Of a stretch of DNA of 64,000 nt, positions 32,211 through 44,638 are shown piece by piece; position 1 is the first letter of the stretch, and each line of letters starts with the position of its first letter. Source of the stretch: Parasitella parasitica (Eukaryota > Mucoromycota > Mucoromycetes > Mucorales > Mucoraceae); the NCBI GenBank assembly GCA_025201805.1, contig MU619244.1, positions 157,596 through 221,595 of the forward strand, written 5' to 3'. Made by a program: the position numbers and the translations under genes. The notes below the pieces were generated by a model that was given only the letters and a program-made list of their open reading frames with translations, was not told the DNA's origin and made no database searches.

Positions 32211-33194
32211 TTACTTGGATTCATTTAAAAATGCCTGTTTTTCTTCGTCCTGCTCAATATAAGCAGGAGGTTGGGCCTTCTTATCCCAGATTTGTTCATC
32301 GCTAGCGTCTTTCTGATCTTCAACAAGAGAAACAGGATCATATGACGATGGCTTAATCAACTCACGAACAGCCAAGAGAATGCCAACAAAGAAGGCAACA
32401 AGAGCACCGCTAATGAGACCTTGGTTCATTGCCGATGTCTTGTTCCACCAATCTTGAACATCAAAAGATTCACATCCAGGACAGTCGACAATGTTAAAGA
32501 CATCGTCGTTGTTTTCGATTTCAGCAAGGCCAGGCAACATGAAACCAGTAAGAGGGTCAACAGCCCATTTAACAAGCGAGCCATTATCAAACACATCCAA
32601 AATCTGTTGACCAGCCTCAGTCTGGATAACCTTCTGCCCGTTGATTTCAGTGATTGATTCTTGGACACTGATTCTGCGGAAAACCGTGCCGTCCTCAGTC
32701 TTTAATTCGTCCAACACAGTTGCAGTAACGTCAACTGTGACAAGTCCAATGTCGAAACTATCGGCTAACAGAGCAGCATCTTCCTCAGAAGTAATGGCTA
32801 GTTTAGCTGGATTGTTTGCCATCTGAGCCTCAACCTGGATGCTTGATACGCCGATATTGACTGGTCTACCGTTACACATCAACTACCATTATTTTAGGTT
32901 AGAAAAAAAGCATTCTTTCCCTATATGCTAAATGTATGCTTTACATACTTGATTGTCAGCTACATCAAAAGTCACTCGAACAGCCATGACACGCTCGGCT
33001 AAAAGTGAACCATCGTCATCAACCAAATCATCTACTCTTGTGACGGTAACAAAGAGATGCTCATCTCCCTTAGCATTGTATGTGCTTTCTGCAAGGTCGA
33101 CGGATGTAACAGATATATCTTGGAGTGGTGCAGCGATGGTTAAGGTAGCGAGGGCTATTACAGCAGTCAATGTTAAAAGAGATTGCGCAAGCAT
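32211..33194 (-). CDS. Single-pass type I membrane protein with PPxY tail, function unknown
   Basis: Two exons on the minus strand (33194-32949, 32882-32211) give 305 residues. The N-terminus 'MLAQSLLTLTAVIALATLTI' followed by 'AAPLQD' is a signal peptide with a good cleavage site. The lumenal part (about 25-220) is acidic and beta-rich, with four Cys ('LMCNGRP', 'VDCPGCESFDV'). One membrane span ('GLISGALVAFFVGILLAVRE') is followed by a tail of about 50 residues with 'AQPPAYIEQDEE', a PPxY motif of the kind that binds WW domains of Rsp5/NEDD4 ligases. An in-frame ATG upstream (33257) is possible. I know no family for the lumenal part; a role as a sorting or ligase adaptor is inference. Confidence 0.75.
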
Positions 33195-35855
33195 CTTTTC
33201 ATTCAACATACCTAATAAACAAGTAATCGAGAGTAATTTATTAACGTTGAATTTCATAGTGAGAATTGATTGAAAGAGAAAGAAAAAGGGAAAAGAGGAA
33301 TAAATAAAAAAAACTTGGCATAAATTTACCCATCGTAAAGGCATCATGTGATGTGCTTGTATTTGTCTCCTTTATGTGTATTGTTTGCAAGAACATTAAT
33401 GATTTATTGTCATTTCGTTGCGTCCGTGTGATTTGATTGTCTACAGTGTACGATAATGCTTATTGTAGCTACTTGCTGACGGACACTCACATCGAACTTG
33501 ATTAAACAATCCAATTGATCAATGCTGCGAATCTTGGTATTTTTCGCCGAAAATGAGCAGCTGACAGCAGAATTACTGCACACAATATTCGTTATAGTAC
33601 CGTATCTATCTTTTAGTAGCAAAATACAGGGGACTTGTAACTATGACCCAAATTTAGCGGATAACAGTGCGAATGTAAGTACGATAGAAGAGCAGAATAA
33701 GCCCGGAAATATATAAATAGACTAGCGTCTATCAGGAGTGCGCACCGTATATAAATCGATGGATGCAAATCTCTCTGTATATTGCAATACCAGCGGGTTT
33801 CATCATCAGCACAAAACTTTGATGTTTTCACCGAGCACAAGCAAACATTAGAGCCTTTCTTGGAAAAACGGTATCCTTGCGTTTGTTTACGGATGATACA
33901 AATATAACCTGGTAAAACATCTGAATACGTCTAATTGTGTCTTTCAGCCCTAGATTGGCTTTGACCTATTTTGAATGTTTTCTACAGGAAGGTTGTTCAA
34001 CATTTGTGGTTTTCGTGCTGCTAGAAGCCAGTTTAATCAAAGTAGACAAAGAGCTCCAGGGGCGATGATAAATATGCTATCAATTGTTGGTGCTAAATAC
34101 AACAGAAAGAAAGAGAAAAAAAGCATAGGTTGGATTGAATGATAAGAAAAGAAAGTGAGCAACAGCAATATGGAAAATAGATGTTGCACTTTTTATATAC
34201 GTCAAATGCTTTATAATCATAAGTGTGTATATACTTTATGAAATAAACAAGTTGAAGCCTTCAAGTTTTTCAGAATGAAGATTTACATTGCGGCGTTCTG
34301 AAATAAGGTGATGGCTTACAAATAGAGGAGTTGCTCGCATCTAGGATTTACAATCGATGCATCACCACAACAATTTGCCAACGAGAATAAATACGGCTGA
34401 AAATATGATGCTTGTTTGAATGGGTCTTGGTAGGCACCAAAAAATGTTGAGCATTAAACGTCTTCAATGATATTTCCTGCATAAAAGCCAGCGTTCAGAA
34501 ATCAACCAAAGGCATTCAGGAACAGGAAATTCAGCTCCTACGATGGCGATGATCTATTTTCAGATTATACATCCAGGAACTGCCCAATTTACCGAATATT
34601 GCCAAAAAATTTGAAACCAATTTGACCATATGTTTGAAGCTAAATTCAATTTCTTGAAATAAATCGACCAGCTTGTAATATTGAGTTGACTAGCTTGTAA
34701 TATTGAGTTGACCAGCTTTTTGACTTTTTATTCTCCAAATTTTTCAAATGAATTTCTTTTACGAAGACGGTAGAGGTGAAATAGTGGACGAGTCTAGCAA
34801 TGAAGCAGCTGCTTTTTGTTATAAACCTGTCATTCAGACCGACAAAATTGACAAATCTGCATAAAATATATCAAAAATAAAAAAGATAGTCGAGGAAGAA
34901 CCGAAAGACACTGATATGCAGTTGCAGTCTACAAAAAAGATTTAGATCACAACATCCCTACTACTTTAAGGAGCTAAGATTCGAAAAGATCGACTTTTTG
35001 GTCATCCTGTACTTGTACAGTAATTGAGTTGATGGGCCAGCGCAGTTTAACTGTAAGAGTTATTCCAAAAAGTTTCGAATTGTAAAGATAATCGTATGCA
35101 TGTCTATCAAAAGAGTGAGAAAAGAGGTGTTAAATGAAGAGCACCTTCAGTCGACGACCTTAATTATATAATAAATTTAATGCTGTTAGTGCTGTTTCGT
35201 TGTGATTGGCGAACTGTTGTTTTTAATTTCACGTTTAGGGAGTTGTCTCCAATGGTTTCAAGTAGTTTTGAAAAAAGATTCGTATGAAGGATTGATATCA
35301 AAATGTATGATTTGAATAATAAAAAATTCTGTGTGTATATGGCCAAAGAAAGCAGCAACCCAGTGTACATGTTCCTTTGATTTCGAATAGCACAAGGTTG
35401 GATTTTTGATTTGGACCTGGTTGGGCAATGCAATTGATAGAAAAGTGGCGGGAGAATTTCTCTGATTGGTCGGAATATACGCATATAGCGTCAGAATCTA
35501 TAAAAATGTGCGTAACGTGCGGTTTTCAACCTTTTATTTTACATTACTTGTAGAAAAATTGATTGAAACTTTGCAAGACAAAAATTCGACAATATAATAA
35601 CGTGTTTTTCTATAAATTCTCAATTAATCAAGGGCGATGACCAAGTAATACAACTCGTTAATAACAATTAAGCTAAAAGAATTATGCAATGCTCATCATA
35701 GCGTATAATACCAACAAAAAAAAGCAGATCTACTTTATTATCAACAGTGTATCATGGACATGAATAACGGGGGGAAATTTGATTTCAGCCTCTTGATTCT
35801 GCAGTGGAAAATAATCAGAAATTGAATGATAAATCGATTGTATAAAAAAGACTAC
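33195..35855. other. Long gene-poor stretch
   Basis: No gene could be supported. A frame at 33522-33716 is open and includes a donor-like GTAAGT but lacks known motifs. 34740-35160 looks like scrambled coding sequence with many stops. A 22-bp direct duplication (CTTGTAATATTGAGTTGAC core) lies at 34669-34715. The rest is AT-rich. Confidence 0.45.
34669..34715. repeat. 22-bp tandem duplication
   Basis: The unit AGCTTGTAATATTGAGTTGA occurs twice in a row. Too short for a call on function. Confidence 0.85.
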
Positions 35856-36372
35856 CTATTGGGAAGCAAAGGTCAAGTGGCACTTGCCACAGTAATGTCT
35901 ATCCTTGTGCTTTGGCTATAAAGACACCAGCACTACAAGTAGCATTAGCGCACTCGTGACGAAGGCAAGTAATCTTGCCGGATTCATCAACCTTGTACAT
36001 CTTCAAGAAGGCCAGCTTGACCTTATTACGCTAGTGCTTGATCTTCTTGGAGGTAGTATAGGTCTCCTTCTTTCTCTTCTTACCACCAGCAAGGAGCTCA
36101 GCGTTGAGGTGAAGGGTAGCGTTGTCTTGAACACCGTAGTGTGCAAGGATATCGGTGTTTTGGAGAGATTTGCCTATAAAGAAAAGTGTCTATTGAAATT
36201 CGACATCGATATCTTAACGGGCAGCAATCATGAACTTGAAATTTTCTACAAAGGTAGAAGGAGTAACGTCCAAAGCGAGGGAGTTGCCTGCAAGGGACTT
36301 GGCAATGAGTTGCATTGTAAAGCAAGCATATGAGTTACGAGAGCTTGCTTTCGCCGCTTTGTTGGCCATCAT
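35856..36372 (-). pseudogene. Decayed ubiquitin-like/40S ribosomal protein S27a fusion
   Basis: The minus strand reads an N-terminal ubiquitin-like part 'MQLIAKSLAGNSLALDV', 'GKSLQNTDILAHYGVQDNAT', 'LHLNAELLAGG', directly followed by S27a: 'KKRKKETYTTSKKIKH', then '[18 protein letters not shown]', '[17 protein letters not shown]' and 'YCGKCHLTFAS' (the zinc ribbon). Stops interrupt it (after 'MIAAR', before 'TLFFIG', after 'KKIKH') and a frameshift lies before 'YCGKC'. Ubiquitin is strongly diverged from the canonical sequence while still ending in Gly-Gly. A small GT-AG intron could remove two of the stops, but not the others. So it is a pseudogene of a Ubl-S27a gene. Confidence 0.8.
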
Positions 36373-36521
36373 TTAATTGTTTTTGGCTATCGACCTATCT
36401 GATGGAAAAAGGTTAAGCAGTCGTTTCTTGGTACAGGTACAGACATCGTGGCTTGATGCGTGTAGATGAACCCAGAGCAAACGAATTGCTATGCCATTTG
36501 CATTAACAGACACCTCTAATT

Positions 36522-36833
36522 ATGGGACCCAAATATGAACCTCGTTCCAAGATTTATGATTTAGACCCAATTGAAGCCGATGATGAAATTGACTTGGTAA
36601 CTACGAAAGAAATAACATGCGCATAGCAGAAAAGACTGATTAACCCTACCACTAACAGGAAATGAGTAGACTTTACGCGGACTACCGCAGCGTGGCCAAG
36701 AATAAATCTGAAATAGAGCTTCACAACTACCTTCAGGACAAAGCTTCGCAGAACAAAAAAGAATACTACGAGGTGGTATCTGCACTGCTATATGGAGCAT
36801 TGACAGAAGCAGAGAATACACGCATGGTAATCT

Positions 36834-36871
<38 letters not shown>

Positions 36872-39572
36872 GCCTAAAATCAACATTTTATTATAGTTCT
36901 TTCAATCAATAGCATCAGTCAACCGAGACAACTATTTTGTACTGATTCAGAAACTGCAATCAATCTTGATATCTGTGAAATTCCAGTATCTACGACCTCA
37001 GGCTCGAGACCAAATGTTCTGGCTTATAAGCGAACTGACAAACCTCGGAGTACAGCATGTGGATAGTCTATACATGATTTTAATGAGACAGATTCGAGGT
37101 GGAGACACCAGCCAGCCCAACGCCATGTTATGCGACCGTATACTTCGATTATTTGAACTGCATAAATCATGGCTGGAGACAAATCCCAAAGTGATACCTC
37201 TTGCAGTGTACACTTACCTCAGAGCAATTGCAGACCATCGGACATCTCAGTTACAGCCATTGCAGCAGAAAGAGATTCGTTTTGTACACATGATGATGAG
37301 AGAGAAATGGATGCATTGTGTTCCTATAGGCAGAGATTTGGTTCGTGTATTGTTCGATCTATCTACTATGCCTGACTTCTCTCAGATTTGGGATGATTTG
37401 TTGAACAATCCTCAAAAGCTGTCGCCAAAGTTTGGAGGTGTGCAAACCATGCTTAAATCGCCTACACCGAAAGACTTTTTAAAGTGTAGATTGACACCAG
37501 ACATTGAGCAAAAACTTCTCTTTATGCTTCAAAAGGTAAGTCGTCTTTTGTCTCTTTTTTTTTTTTTTTCACAGACGTCTTAAATCCATGGGTTCACAAT
37601 GTTAGCTTCGCATAAATCACTTTCAAAAAAACTTAAACTGGTTCATCCAGAGATTCCTAAGCACGCCAGAAGCCGAGCCTTTCTATGTGGACATTGTAAG
37701 ATATCTGGTAGCTGGTTGGTATCCCTCGAATCAAATTTTGCAGAGCGACATTGTGCCTCGCTATGTCGTTATTGGCAGCATGATTAGAACCATCAAAAGC
37801 AATGTAGTAGCTGCTAATGTTAGAACAGCATTGATTTTCGACTGGCTGTTCTTCAAGCCTACTGATAACATCATGTTTATTGGTAAGTCTCTCAAGTGCA
37901 AATGCATTTATCGGATCCTAATCTCGCCACACTAGAACCTGCAATGTTGCTTATGGAGAGATCGGCTGAACGATATCCATTGATCACAGCCAACCTGATG
38001 GAATTCCTAAAATATTCTGTAGACAGGTACTTTCCGCCAATGAAGGACTACATGGCTCAATGTGTTGCTTGCGGCATGCGCGTACTCTTATCGAAAGGTG
38101 TTATCCGTAGTTTACTGCCCATTTATCGATGCCCTGCCACAGAGCCAGTGACAAAGGAATACATGCAGGAACTATTTTCAGAATTCTTGGTCGAAGACGG
38201 CCCCCAACAAACACAAGTCCCCCCTTCATTGCCTTCTTCTGTCACAATGCACGCTTTTGCTCCACTGCCACCACCATCTTCAGTAACTGTGGAGAAAAAT
38301 GCTTCTAAAACAGAGTCTGCTGAACTGCCATCTGAACTAGATGATGGAGAAATAGAAGAAGGGGAAGAGACTGACCCTCAAGTAACGGCGAAATCGATCA
38401 ACGAGGACGAAGACGAAGACGAAGATGCGTATCTTTATGGTGAATCAGAGGAAAGTGTCAGAAATGAGCTTACCCAAGAGGATGAAGATATGGAAGTAGA
38501 CTCTGAGGAGGCCCCTCCAGCGTCAACACCCGGAGCTGATGCTAATAATGATGAAAACAGAGTTGAGGAAGTTAACATGGCGGATGCCAACGAAGAGGAG
38601 CAAATGGCCACAGACGATGATTATGAACAAGACGATGAATCTGCAGAAGGCCTTCAAAGCAATCAGTCGTACTGGATTTTTGGAGATTCTTTAAATCGAT
38701 TCAAAGAGGCCTGTATCGCAGTCAAAGCTGCTCAGAAAGGCGCAGATCTTGAGGAGTACAATGTCCAAATCCTGATTGTGAAGAGAAGCTTGAAAGAGAT
38801 TTTGGCTGTGTTTTTAAGAATAGTAAGCATTTGCAAGTTTATCCCGCATATCGAGTGCCTGATGGTATGAATTAGGCTATACCCGCAGAGACATTGGCTA
38901 TCACAGTTGGACCATCCATTCGAAATATGATAGTATCCGATTTATTAAGTCATATCACAACAGCCACCGCAGCAGATGACGATGACAGCATTCTGAGAGA
39001 CGCCAAAAAGGATGCGCTTGATCTTATCATGTATACTTTCTGGAATGTGCGTACAGTAGATGCTTCTAGAGACAAACTTGTTCGTTTGATTGGGTGCATT
39101 GCTCATGGTAACAAGAAAAAAGGAAGGCGACATATTATAGGTATGCGCTGGTGGGCTTTCATGGCTGCGTAAGTGTCATTAAACATGTAGAATGTCGCTT
39201 TTATATCAACAAACTGTCGATAGTCAACTGCAAATGGACGCCGACAGCGAGGCTAGTCCTGATGCATGGTTTTCAAGCATCTTAAGCAACTACGAAACGT
39301 ATGTCTTGCATGCCTATACTCTAGAGGAATCAGAAATGGATCAATCTGATTATTTCAAAGAATATCTGCGAGGTGACCTTGAGGTAAAAGGCCAAACGCT
39401 TTGATTTTTCACACAATCAGGACACTCATTGTGTTGCACATAGATGCTTGCGGAATACAATATTGCTTTATTTAATACGATTATTCCTCTAATCTATCGA
39501 TATTTGCCTGAGGCATCTGTAGGGAACACAGAATTGTTAAAGATCACCCTCCTTGCACTATTACCAGATGCT
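36522..39572 (+). CDS. INTS3: Integrator complex subunit 3 homologue, C-terminus lost in assembly gap
   Basis: INTS3 is a helical-repeat scaffold of the Integrator complex (RNA polymerase II pausing and 3' cleavage) and of the SOSS single-strand DNA-binding complex in animals. Eight exons (36522-36596, 36659-36826, 36897-37535, 37606-37882, 37936-38822, 38891-39168, 39191-39383, 39444-39572) join in phase; the next lies in the gap. Family blocks seen: 'FWLISELTNLGVQHVDSLYM', 'AVYTYLRAIADH', 'QKEIRFVHMMMREKWMHC', 'IGRDLVRVLFDLS', 'IWDDLLNNPQKLSPKFGG', 'CRLTPDIEQKLLFML', 'WFIQRFLSTPEAEPF', 'ALIFDWLFFKPTDNIMFIEP' and 'NYETYVLHAY'. A long Asp/Glu-rich insert occupies about 38330-38650. The second intron holds a 34-bp A run (36835-36868). 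Exon 6 may contain a further 36-bp intron. Confidence 0.9.
36835..36868 (+). repeat. 34-bp A homopolymer in an INTS3 intron
   Basis: Lies seven bases after the donor GTAATCTC on the sense strand; the acceptor follows 28 bp later. Confidence 0.9.
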
Positions 39573-39611
39573 GTAAGTTGAATGGTTTGTTTGTATATAA
39601 TGATATTCATA

Positions 39612-40571
39612 NNNNNNNNNNNNNNNNNNNNNNNNNNNNNNNNNNNNNNNNNNNNNNNNNNNNNNNNNNNNNNNNNNNNNNNNNNNNNNNNNNNNNNNNN
39701 NNNNNNNNNNNNNNNNNNNNNNNNNNNNNNNNNNNNNNNNNNNNNNNNNNNNNNNNNNNNNNNNNNNNNNNNNNNNNNNNNNNNNNNNNNNNNNNNNNNN
39801 NNNNNNNNNNNNNNNNNNNNNNNNNNNNNNNNNNNNNNNNNNNNNNNNNNNNNNNNNNNNNNNNNNNNNNNNNNNNNNNNNNNNNNNNNNNNNNNNNNNN
39901 NNNNNNNNNNNNNNNNNNNNNNNNNNNNNNNNNNNNNNNNNNNNNNNNNNNNNNNNNNNNNNNNNNNNNNNNNNNNNNNNNNNNNNNNNNNNNNNNNNNN
40001 NNNNNNNNNNNNNNNNNNNNNNNNNNNNNNNNNNNNNNNNNNNNNNNNNNNNNNNNNNNNNNNNNNNNNNNNNNNNNNNNNNNNNNNNNNNNNNNNNNNN
40101 NNNNNNNNNNNNNNNNNNNNNNNNNNNNNNNNNNNNNNNNNNNNNNNNNNNNNNNNNNNNNNNNNNNNNNNNNNNNNNNNNNNNNNNNNNNNNNNNNNNN
40201 NNNNNNNNNNNNNNNNNNNNNNNNNNNNNNNNNNNNNNNNNNNNNNNNNNNNNNNNNNNNNNNNNNNNNNNNNNNNNNNNNNNNNNNNNNNNNNNNNNNN
40301 NNNNNNNNNNNNNNNNNNNNNNNNNNNNNNNNNNNNNNNNNNNNNNNNNNNNNNNNNNNNNNNNNNNNNNNNNNNNNNNNNNNNNNNNNNNNNNNNNNNN
40401 NNNNNNNNNNNNNNNNNNNNNNNNNNNNNNNNNNNNNNNNNNNNNNNNNNNNNNNNNNNNNNNNNNNNNNNNNNNNNNNNNNNNNNNNNNNNNNNNNNNN
40501 NNNNNNNNNNNNNNNNNNNNNNNNNNNNNNNNNNNNNNNNNNNNNNNNNNNNNNNNNNNNNNNNNNNNNNN
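39612..40571. other. Assembly gap (960 N)
   Basis: Run of N that hides the end of INTS3; frames across it are meaningless. Confidence 1.
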
Positions 40572-41191
40572 TAAATAACACAGCCTGATTATATGCTGGT
40601 GTATTATATGCTTTTGTGCATTCGCAAAGATGAGAAACGAATAATAAAAGTCATGTTCTAAAACTAATTTCTGTGGTAGAAAAAAATATATCTGTTTATT
40701 GTACAATGTAAACAAAATCCATCCAAGAGTGGCAGCGTTCAAGTTGTTCCTGATACATGTAACACAAATTCCGCAATGCTTCCTGGGCGCAATCGTTGAT
40801 GCATTTGTATGCATTCACTGATTAAATATTGGCTGAATCCTATATGTATTATTCTAACGAAATGATACACCACCTACATACGTGTAATATTCCTAATCGA
40901 GTATCCAAATTGTATGAACAAATGCGCTAGTTTGATTGAAGAAATCTGCTCCCATGTGTGGTTGCACATGTCATTTTATATATAGATTCTATCTACCCAT
41001 TTTACGTAAACGCTGGACATTAATGTTATTTTTACATATACTAGATGCACAGCCATCAATGTTTAAGTGGGGCTGTAGCAAATTAGCCCGTCAATAGGCT
41101 AACATGCAGAAAAAACAAATGGCATTCTCTATTTAAACAGGACGATAATCAAGCTTTTTCACTTCAGATATATTACTATTAAACATAGAAA
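40572..41191. other. Spacer after the gap
   Basis: No coding sense; probably the INTS3 3' flank and the promoter of the next gene. Confidence 0.5.
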
Positions 41192-42253
41192 ATGATAGAA
41201 TACAAAGATCAACAAGTAAAGCCTTCAAAATATGCCGTAGTCCGATGGTTTGGATTTGACCAGTTTGTGCCAGAGCGAGCTGTCACCTCATATTGGGTAT
41301 CACCCAAAGCGCTCTTTATCATTCGATTACTGCTAGCTCTATATACAACAATTGTTTTCTGGACATTTCTCGCGTTGACAGCCGTATTTTCTGATCTGAG
41401 ACGCTTTTTCTCTGCATTTACAACTTTGACATTCATTGGTCTCCATGGTTACCTTATTGTAAGTTCGCACATTTGTTCAATTCATGATTTATTCCTCATT
41501 TTTTTTTTCGAATTAATGCAGACCGCCTGCGTACATCTTTTCCGCTATTTAAGACATAAAAACGTGGATTTCTTACTGAATCAGGCGCCTATATTGAGCT
41601 ACCTCTACATGTATCTATACAGCACAATTATTACATTCAAGTAAGTGATGTGTGATTATTGTCCAACCTTGTACGATACTTATATAGTATATAGTATCTT
41701 GACACCTGCCGTATTTTGGTCCATCTTGAATAATGAGGCATTTTGGGTTCGTTTTACTGCTGAGGTTGGGCAAGTGCCACCTATTATCATAATGTGGATC
41801 AATGTTTCCGTGCATGGCGTTACATTTTTCATAATGTTTATCGATGTCATCTTTAATCGAATGAAGATGCCTATTCGACTGGTGCTATTTGTATTCTTCA
41901 CTGTAGTATTTTACATGTGTCTGGCCTTTATTATATTTGCTACGTAAGTTTTTAAATGTGCATACATGCGCATGTACCTGTCCAAATAACGAAAAACTTA
42001 CATTTTGCATTTGCTTTCTTGCCTCGTAAATAGTACCGATCGTTGGGTTTATCCGTTCCTAGACTGGAGTAAAGGTCCTTCGGCAGCCATTTGGTACATT
42101 GCTGTTGCTGGAATTGTGGTAGTGGGTTTTTTTATTATGGTATTTCTTCACTGGTTTCGAGACGTTATAGCTAGAAAAGTGGGCAGAGCTGCCGTATGTC
42201 CAATATGTCCAATGCCTGAAGAAGCAAAGCACTTTTTAACCAGTCAGGTTTGA
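41192..42253 (+). CDS. Six-span membrane protein, FAR-17a/AIG1-like
   Basis: Four exons (41192-41458, 41522-41640, 41695-41943, 42034-42253) give 284 residues in phase. The pattern of about six hydrophobic spans fits: 'LFIIRLLLALYTTIVFWTFL', 'AFTTLTFIGLHGYLI', 'LSYLYMYLYSTIITF', 'VPPIIIMWINVSVHGVTFFI', 'LVLFVFFTVVFYMCLAFIIF' and 'WYIAVAGIVVVGFFIMVFLH'. The arrangement with a conserved His after the fourth span ('NVSVHG') recalls the FAR-17a/AIG1 family, whose animal members hydrolyse fatty-acid esters of hydroxy fatty acids; I am not certain of the family. The short basic C-tail contains 'CPICPMPEE'. Followed 220 bp later by the PXA gene on the same strand. Confidence 0.8.
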
Positions 42254-42473
42254 ATAGAATATAGTATATAGTGTGTAGATCAACTTTGTAGAATAAATTC
42301 AAAAACAGTTTTCTTTGAACGACGGGGATGTATGAAGAGGGTTCTCCCCAATGCACATTTGATCCCGTTTGTCCCAAAGTGCTAAACTTTTTCACTGTTA
42401 TCACGTGCTATTGGTGTTTAATTATATCGATCAAAGGGACAAATTTCTTTTTCTCTTTTTTCAAACACTCAAA

Positions 42474-44294
42474 ATGTTAGATCAAGGGGTTCCTTTGAGG
42501 CCTTTTCACCTGCGAATACTATTTCCACATCTACTAACTTTACCTAAAACTGATCCAAGAAGATCGAAAGCGCCTAATGCAATCACACAATCCAAGGCTA
42601 TTGACCTGGAGCTCTACACTTATTTTGCGCTATTACTACGAGACTTTATACACCCTTGGTACAAGCTTTTATCAACAGACGATGATCTCAGTGCTGAAAT
42701 AATAGAAATTTTGACCCTTATTGTACAAAAACTGGAAAAAAGACTATGCTTAAAGGTATATTTTTATGTAATTTTTTTTTCTTGCTTTTTACTTTTTGGA
42801 GGTAACACCAGGAGCAGGTAGATTGGACTGAGCTGATATTGCTTGATCTGCCTAAATTGCTGTCCCTGCATTACCATGACTACAGGCAAGCCAAACAGCG
42901 GATGTACATGGACCATGGCAGTGGCAGCAGCTCACTTGTCGACTTGTTTCATGGGATGCAGCCTCACTTTGCGCTACAGCCTGTTGAAAATAGAGAGAAA
43001 GAATATTTGGCTGCATTGACCGAATCACTGCTCAACATTTTGCTAGAGCCGAAAGATTACAAAAGTGATTGTGTTCGACACTTGGTGAGAGAGATACTCT
43101 CCAACCTGGTGCTATTTAATTTAATAGAAGCATTAGCGGATCCTTATACCATGCACATGATCATCTGCAAAGTAATGTAGTCGCTGCTTCAAAGAAATTA
43201 ATCGTCCTGTGTCTCATTTTTCAACAAACAGCTGCTAGGGTCATACGAAGCAACTTTGGACGAATTGGAAGCATCAGCTCAGTTTCAAGAAACTTATTTT
43301 AGTGCCCTTACAAACGGTCAATCACCACATGTCTTGGAGCAAGAGACGAAAAGCCCTCAGTTTGTGAGCAGTAATGATGCAAAGCATGCGGCTGCTTTTA
43401 CTACTAGTACTACTAGTACTACTACTAGTACTACTGCTGCTGCTGCTGCTGCTATTATGACCAAAAAGGAACAGGAAGCTGAAAGCTTAACAAAGCAAAT
43501 GCAACGATTACAAGAAGAACGTCGGAAAAAGGAAGGCAAGTCAGGGCAAGAAATATTAGAGGAGGAACTCCCTCAGCAGGAGCCTCAAGAGCCTAGAAAA
43601 AGATTTTCCTTTGCGTACATTACACTGCAAGTTCTGCTAGCGCCATTCCGGACGTTTTGGATGTATATAATGGCAACCATGTCGCAATCGCAGGAGCACT
43701 ACCATAGAGTAAATCAGTACAAGAAGAGAACTCGTCAAGTGCGACTCGTCGAGCCAATTATGGACTTGATTTTCAGAGCGTGTCAAGTGGAAGAGAGGCC
43801 TGTTCTACAATGGGCATGGCAAATGATGGCCATGTTCTTCTGGCCGCTAGTTCGAGTCTTTGGCGGTGGTCTCCTGATTGACAAGTTTTTGGAACAAGCA
43901 GTGCTCCATGTGTTGAGCGAAGATCATATTGTGTTTTACCTTCGACTGGGGAGTGATTTGCTGTGGCCAGATGGTGTTTTTCTTCAGAGGTCTGATCCGC
44001 CTACACCGCTCCAAAGAGAGCAGATGAGAGAAAGAGCAGAACGGTTGTTGACGGTTGCGATCCCAGGTAAGTGGTTGTGATGGAGACAGTTGGCCACTCG
44101 TTTTGCTGATACCAACTGTATGTTTAGCTAATGCTGGAAGTGTCTTGTTTGGGACGAAAGACTTGAATCAGCTGCAAAACCATGTTCATGATATCCTTGA
44201 GCCTGTGCAAAATAAGCAGATAAATAAGCATCTGTTATACTTGCTTGTGGACCTGATATTGACCAAAGTATTACCTGAATTGCTGGTAAAATGA
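42474..44294 (+). CDS. PXA / nexin-C domain protein (sorting nexin 13/25-like)
   Basis: Four exons (42474-42755, 42818-43171, 43232-44066, 44128-44294) join in phase to 545 residues. The N-terminal half is a PXA domain: 'AIDLELYTYFALLLRDFIHP', 'PWYKLLSTDDDL', 'WTELILLDLPKLLSLHYHDY', 'ESLLNILLEPKDYKSDCVRH', 'VREILSNLVLFNLIE'. After a low-complexity linker of Thr/Ser and Ala repeats and a coiled, Glu/Lys-rich stretch comes a nexin-C domain ('PIMDLIFRACQVEERPVLQW', 'IDKFLEQAVLHVLSEDHIVF', 'GSDLLWPDG', 'DLILTKVLPEL'). No PX domain is present. Such proteins act at ER or endolysosomal membrane contacts; site of action here is inferred from the family. Confidence 0.88.
43398..43452 (+). repeat. Microsatellite in the PXA protein linker
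   Basis: Interrupted ACTAGT/ACT repeats followed by (GCT)n, coding for a Thr/Ser run and six Ala. Likely length-variable. Confidence 0.85.
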
Positions 44295-44638
44295 CAATAT
44301 CGATCCGTGGTCTAATATATAATAATTTACATTGTACCATACTCTGCACATATCCAATAAAAGCACATTTTACATTGCAAATGTGCGCGCTTCCAACCAG
44401 CATTTATGCAAGGTCAAAGCTGATGAAATGAAATGCATCCCGTTAAAAAAAAAAGAAAGAGAGAGAGAGACTTCTAATGCATTAGACCCACTGTTCAAAT
44501 GCGGTTTCACTAGATGTCTGCAGACCATGTCAACAGGCACACACTGCTGGAGAATTATACTGACCTTCAACTCGCGTTTTACCTATTTACCGTTTCTCCC
44601 TTTATCTTCCATCAAAAAACGGCTACAGTATAAATTTT

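Noticed and set aside
35905-36333. 142-codon plus-strand frame as a gene
   Set aside because: It is the shadow of the S27a relic, which has clear family motifs on the minus strand.
39561-40814. Open frames of over 300 codons across the second N block
   Set aside because: Same artefact as above; only the flanks are real.
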